From assembly GCA_900553765.1 (NCBI GenBank), contig USET01000061.1, positions 1-6,200 on the forward strand: a stretch of DNA of 6,200 nucleotides, written 5' to 3'. Shown piece after piece: positions 5,526 through 6,200 of this stretch. This DNA comes from an uncultured Mycoplasmatota bacterium (GTDB taxonomy: Bacteria > Bacillota_I > Bacilli_A > RF39 > UBA660). Every line of letters begins with the position of its first letter. The first letter of the stretch is position 1. Position numbers and translations under genes: made by a program. Below the pieces are notes generated by a model. It saw nothing but the letters and a program-made list of their open reading frames with translations, searched no databases and was not told the DNA's origin.

Positions 5526-6200
5526 CTATTTTGCCATCTCCAAATTTTTCCCTTTTGAAAATCTTAATCTAAAAGAACAGCGTTGACAAAGTGGCTCAAT
5601 GATCTTTCCATCTTTTAATGACTTTACAAATGTTCTACATTTTTCACTCGATAAAATTTCTTCTATATGTTTTTCGAAAATATTACCTAACGATATGATT
5701 CCATCACTATCTAAACAGCACGGTATCACTGTTCCATCAGATAATATACCTATATGTCGTGTCAAAGCGTGGCAAAAACCTCTAGTTCCAACATATGTAC
5801 TATGTAAAGTTGGCCATTCAAATAAAGCTGCCTTATTTAAATATAGTTTTTCTCCTAATCGAATATTCTTTTCACTCAAAATTTTCTGATAAATTTCATC
5901 GCTTAATTGGTAATGCTTCATGATCTTATCTATTATATTACGATTCACATCTGTCAATTGATGATTCGATAAAGCCCAAAATCGAAATACAACAATTGTA
6001 GAAGTTTTCTCCAATAATTGATCTGTTGAAAATAATATATCATTTATATATTGATTCATTCCATTTTCAAAACTATGCAATGAAATATTTATCTGTCGCA
6101 CGCAGGCATGTTTAATCAAAGATGCAAGTTGTTTTCTCAACAACGTACCATTTGTTGTGATATTTACTTTCATCTGATAGGAATCACATAAATCTAAAAT
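5526..6200 (-). CDS. Radical SAM protein with short SPASM/twitch-like C-terminal region (partial, 5' end off window)
   Basis: The open frame continues without a stop to the right edge (nine codons before the ATG at 6173), so that ATG is internal and the true start is outside. Visible: 224 residues. KVNITTNGTLL near the start is the TTNGT strand of a radical SAM barrel, followed by INISLHSF (residues 28-35 counted from the ATG at 6173). The C-terminal part has C134-x12-G-x4-C152, then C153, and later C196-xx-C199, the pattern of an auxiliary Fe-S cluster site; the second half of a full SPASM set (a further CX5CX3C run) is missing, so twitch or truncated SPASM is the better label. ILSDGTVIPCC and LGNI are typical of this region. 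The CxxxCxxC that binds the S-adenosylmethionine cluster must lie off window. Substrate unknown; peptide maturation or sugar/cofactor modification are both possible. Nothing in the 49-bp gap links it to the following operon. Confidence 0.85.
   Translation of the reverse strand: MLDLCDSYQMKVNITTNGTLLRKQLASLIKHACVRQINISLHSFENGMNQYINDILFSTDQLLEKTSTIVVFRFWALSNHQLTDVNRNIIDKIMKHYQLSDEIYQKILSEKNIRLGEKLYLNKAALFEWPTLHSTYVGTRGFCHALTRHIGILSDGTVIPCCLDSDGIISLGNIFEKHIEEILSSEKCRTFVKSLKDGKIIEPLCQRCSFRLRFSKGKNLEMAK

Noticed and set aside
5506..5543. Terminator after the radical SAM gene
   Set aside because: GATGGC and GTCATC can pair (six base pairs with one G-U), but the run of seven T bases is about eight bases away from the stem, so the structure does not fit a standard intrinsic terminator.
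5599..5889. Plus-strand open frame of 96 codons within the radical SAM gene
   Set aside because: It is antisense to the conserved cysteine-rich region of the radical SAM protein and its translation has no family-like features.

Overview
The window is a compact, AT-rich chromosomal segment of a low-GC Gram-positive bacterium (Bacillota). The evidence is the gene content (yvcK/glmR, whiA, lgt, trxB and a yvlD-type holin-fold gene), AGGAGG-type ribosome binding sites and TTGNNN/TATAAT promoters. TGA is used as a stop codon, so a Mycoplasma-type code is excluded. The style resembles Erysipelotrichia-like lineages, but that placement is an inference; the window holds no rRNA or other marker that would settle it.

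Layout, right to left along the minus strand, which carries every gene but one. (1) The 3' part of a radical SAM gene with a short SPASM/twitch-like cysteine region enters from the right edge and ends at 5526. (2) A promoter at about 5500 starts a tight operon of yvlD-like, lgt and trxB; the genes overlap by 4 nt and 17 nt. (3) trxB converges on the only plus-strand gene, an uncharacterised protein of 267 residues with one N-terminal membrane anchor. The two share a hairpin terminator at 3336-3360. (4) The plus-strand gene and yvcK are divergently transcribed from a 131-bp intergenic region holding promoters for both, a small palindrome and a direct repeat. (5) yvcK and whiA form a two-gene operon with a 9-nt gap, ending in a hairpin that includes the whiA stop codon. 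(6) A separate promoter then drives a DHH-family phosphoesterase whose sequence resembles the catalytic domain of GdpP (c-di-AMP phosphodiesterase) but which starts directly with that domain; it runs off the left edge.

Functionally, much of the region concerns the cell envelope and its links to metabolism and division. Lgt lipidates prolipoproteins, YvcK/GlmR links UDP-GlcNAc level to wall precursor synthesis, WhiA is tied to cell division and chromosome segregation, and the DHH protein may turn over c-di-AMP or short nucleotides. In Bacillus subtilis the corresponding loci also contain hprK (next to lgt) and rapZ/yvcJ (before yvcK). Neither is present here, and the unknown anchored protein occupies the place where rapZ would be expected.

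I see no CRISPR array, transposon, prophage or RNA gene. Most of the region is conserved housekeeping sequence. The points worth a second look are the anchored unknown, the truncated-architecture DHH protein, the changed NADPH-binding residues in the TrxB-like protein, and the recurring placement of -10 boxes only 15-18 nt before start codons.
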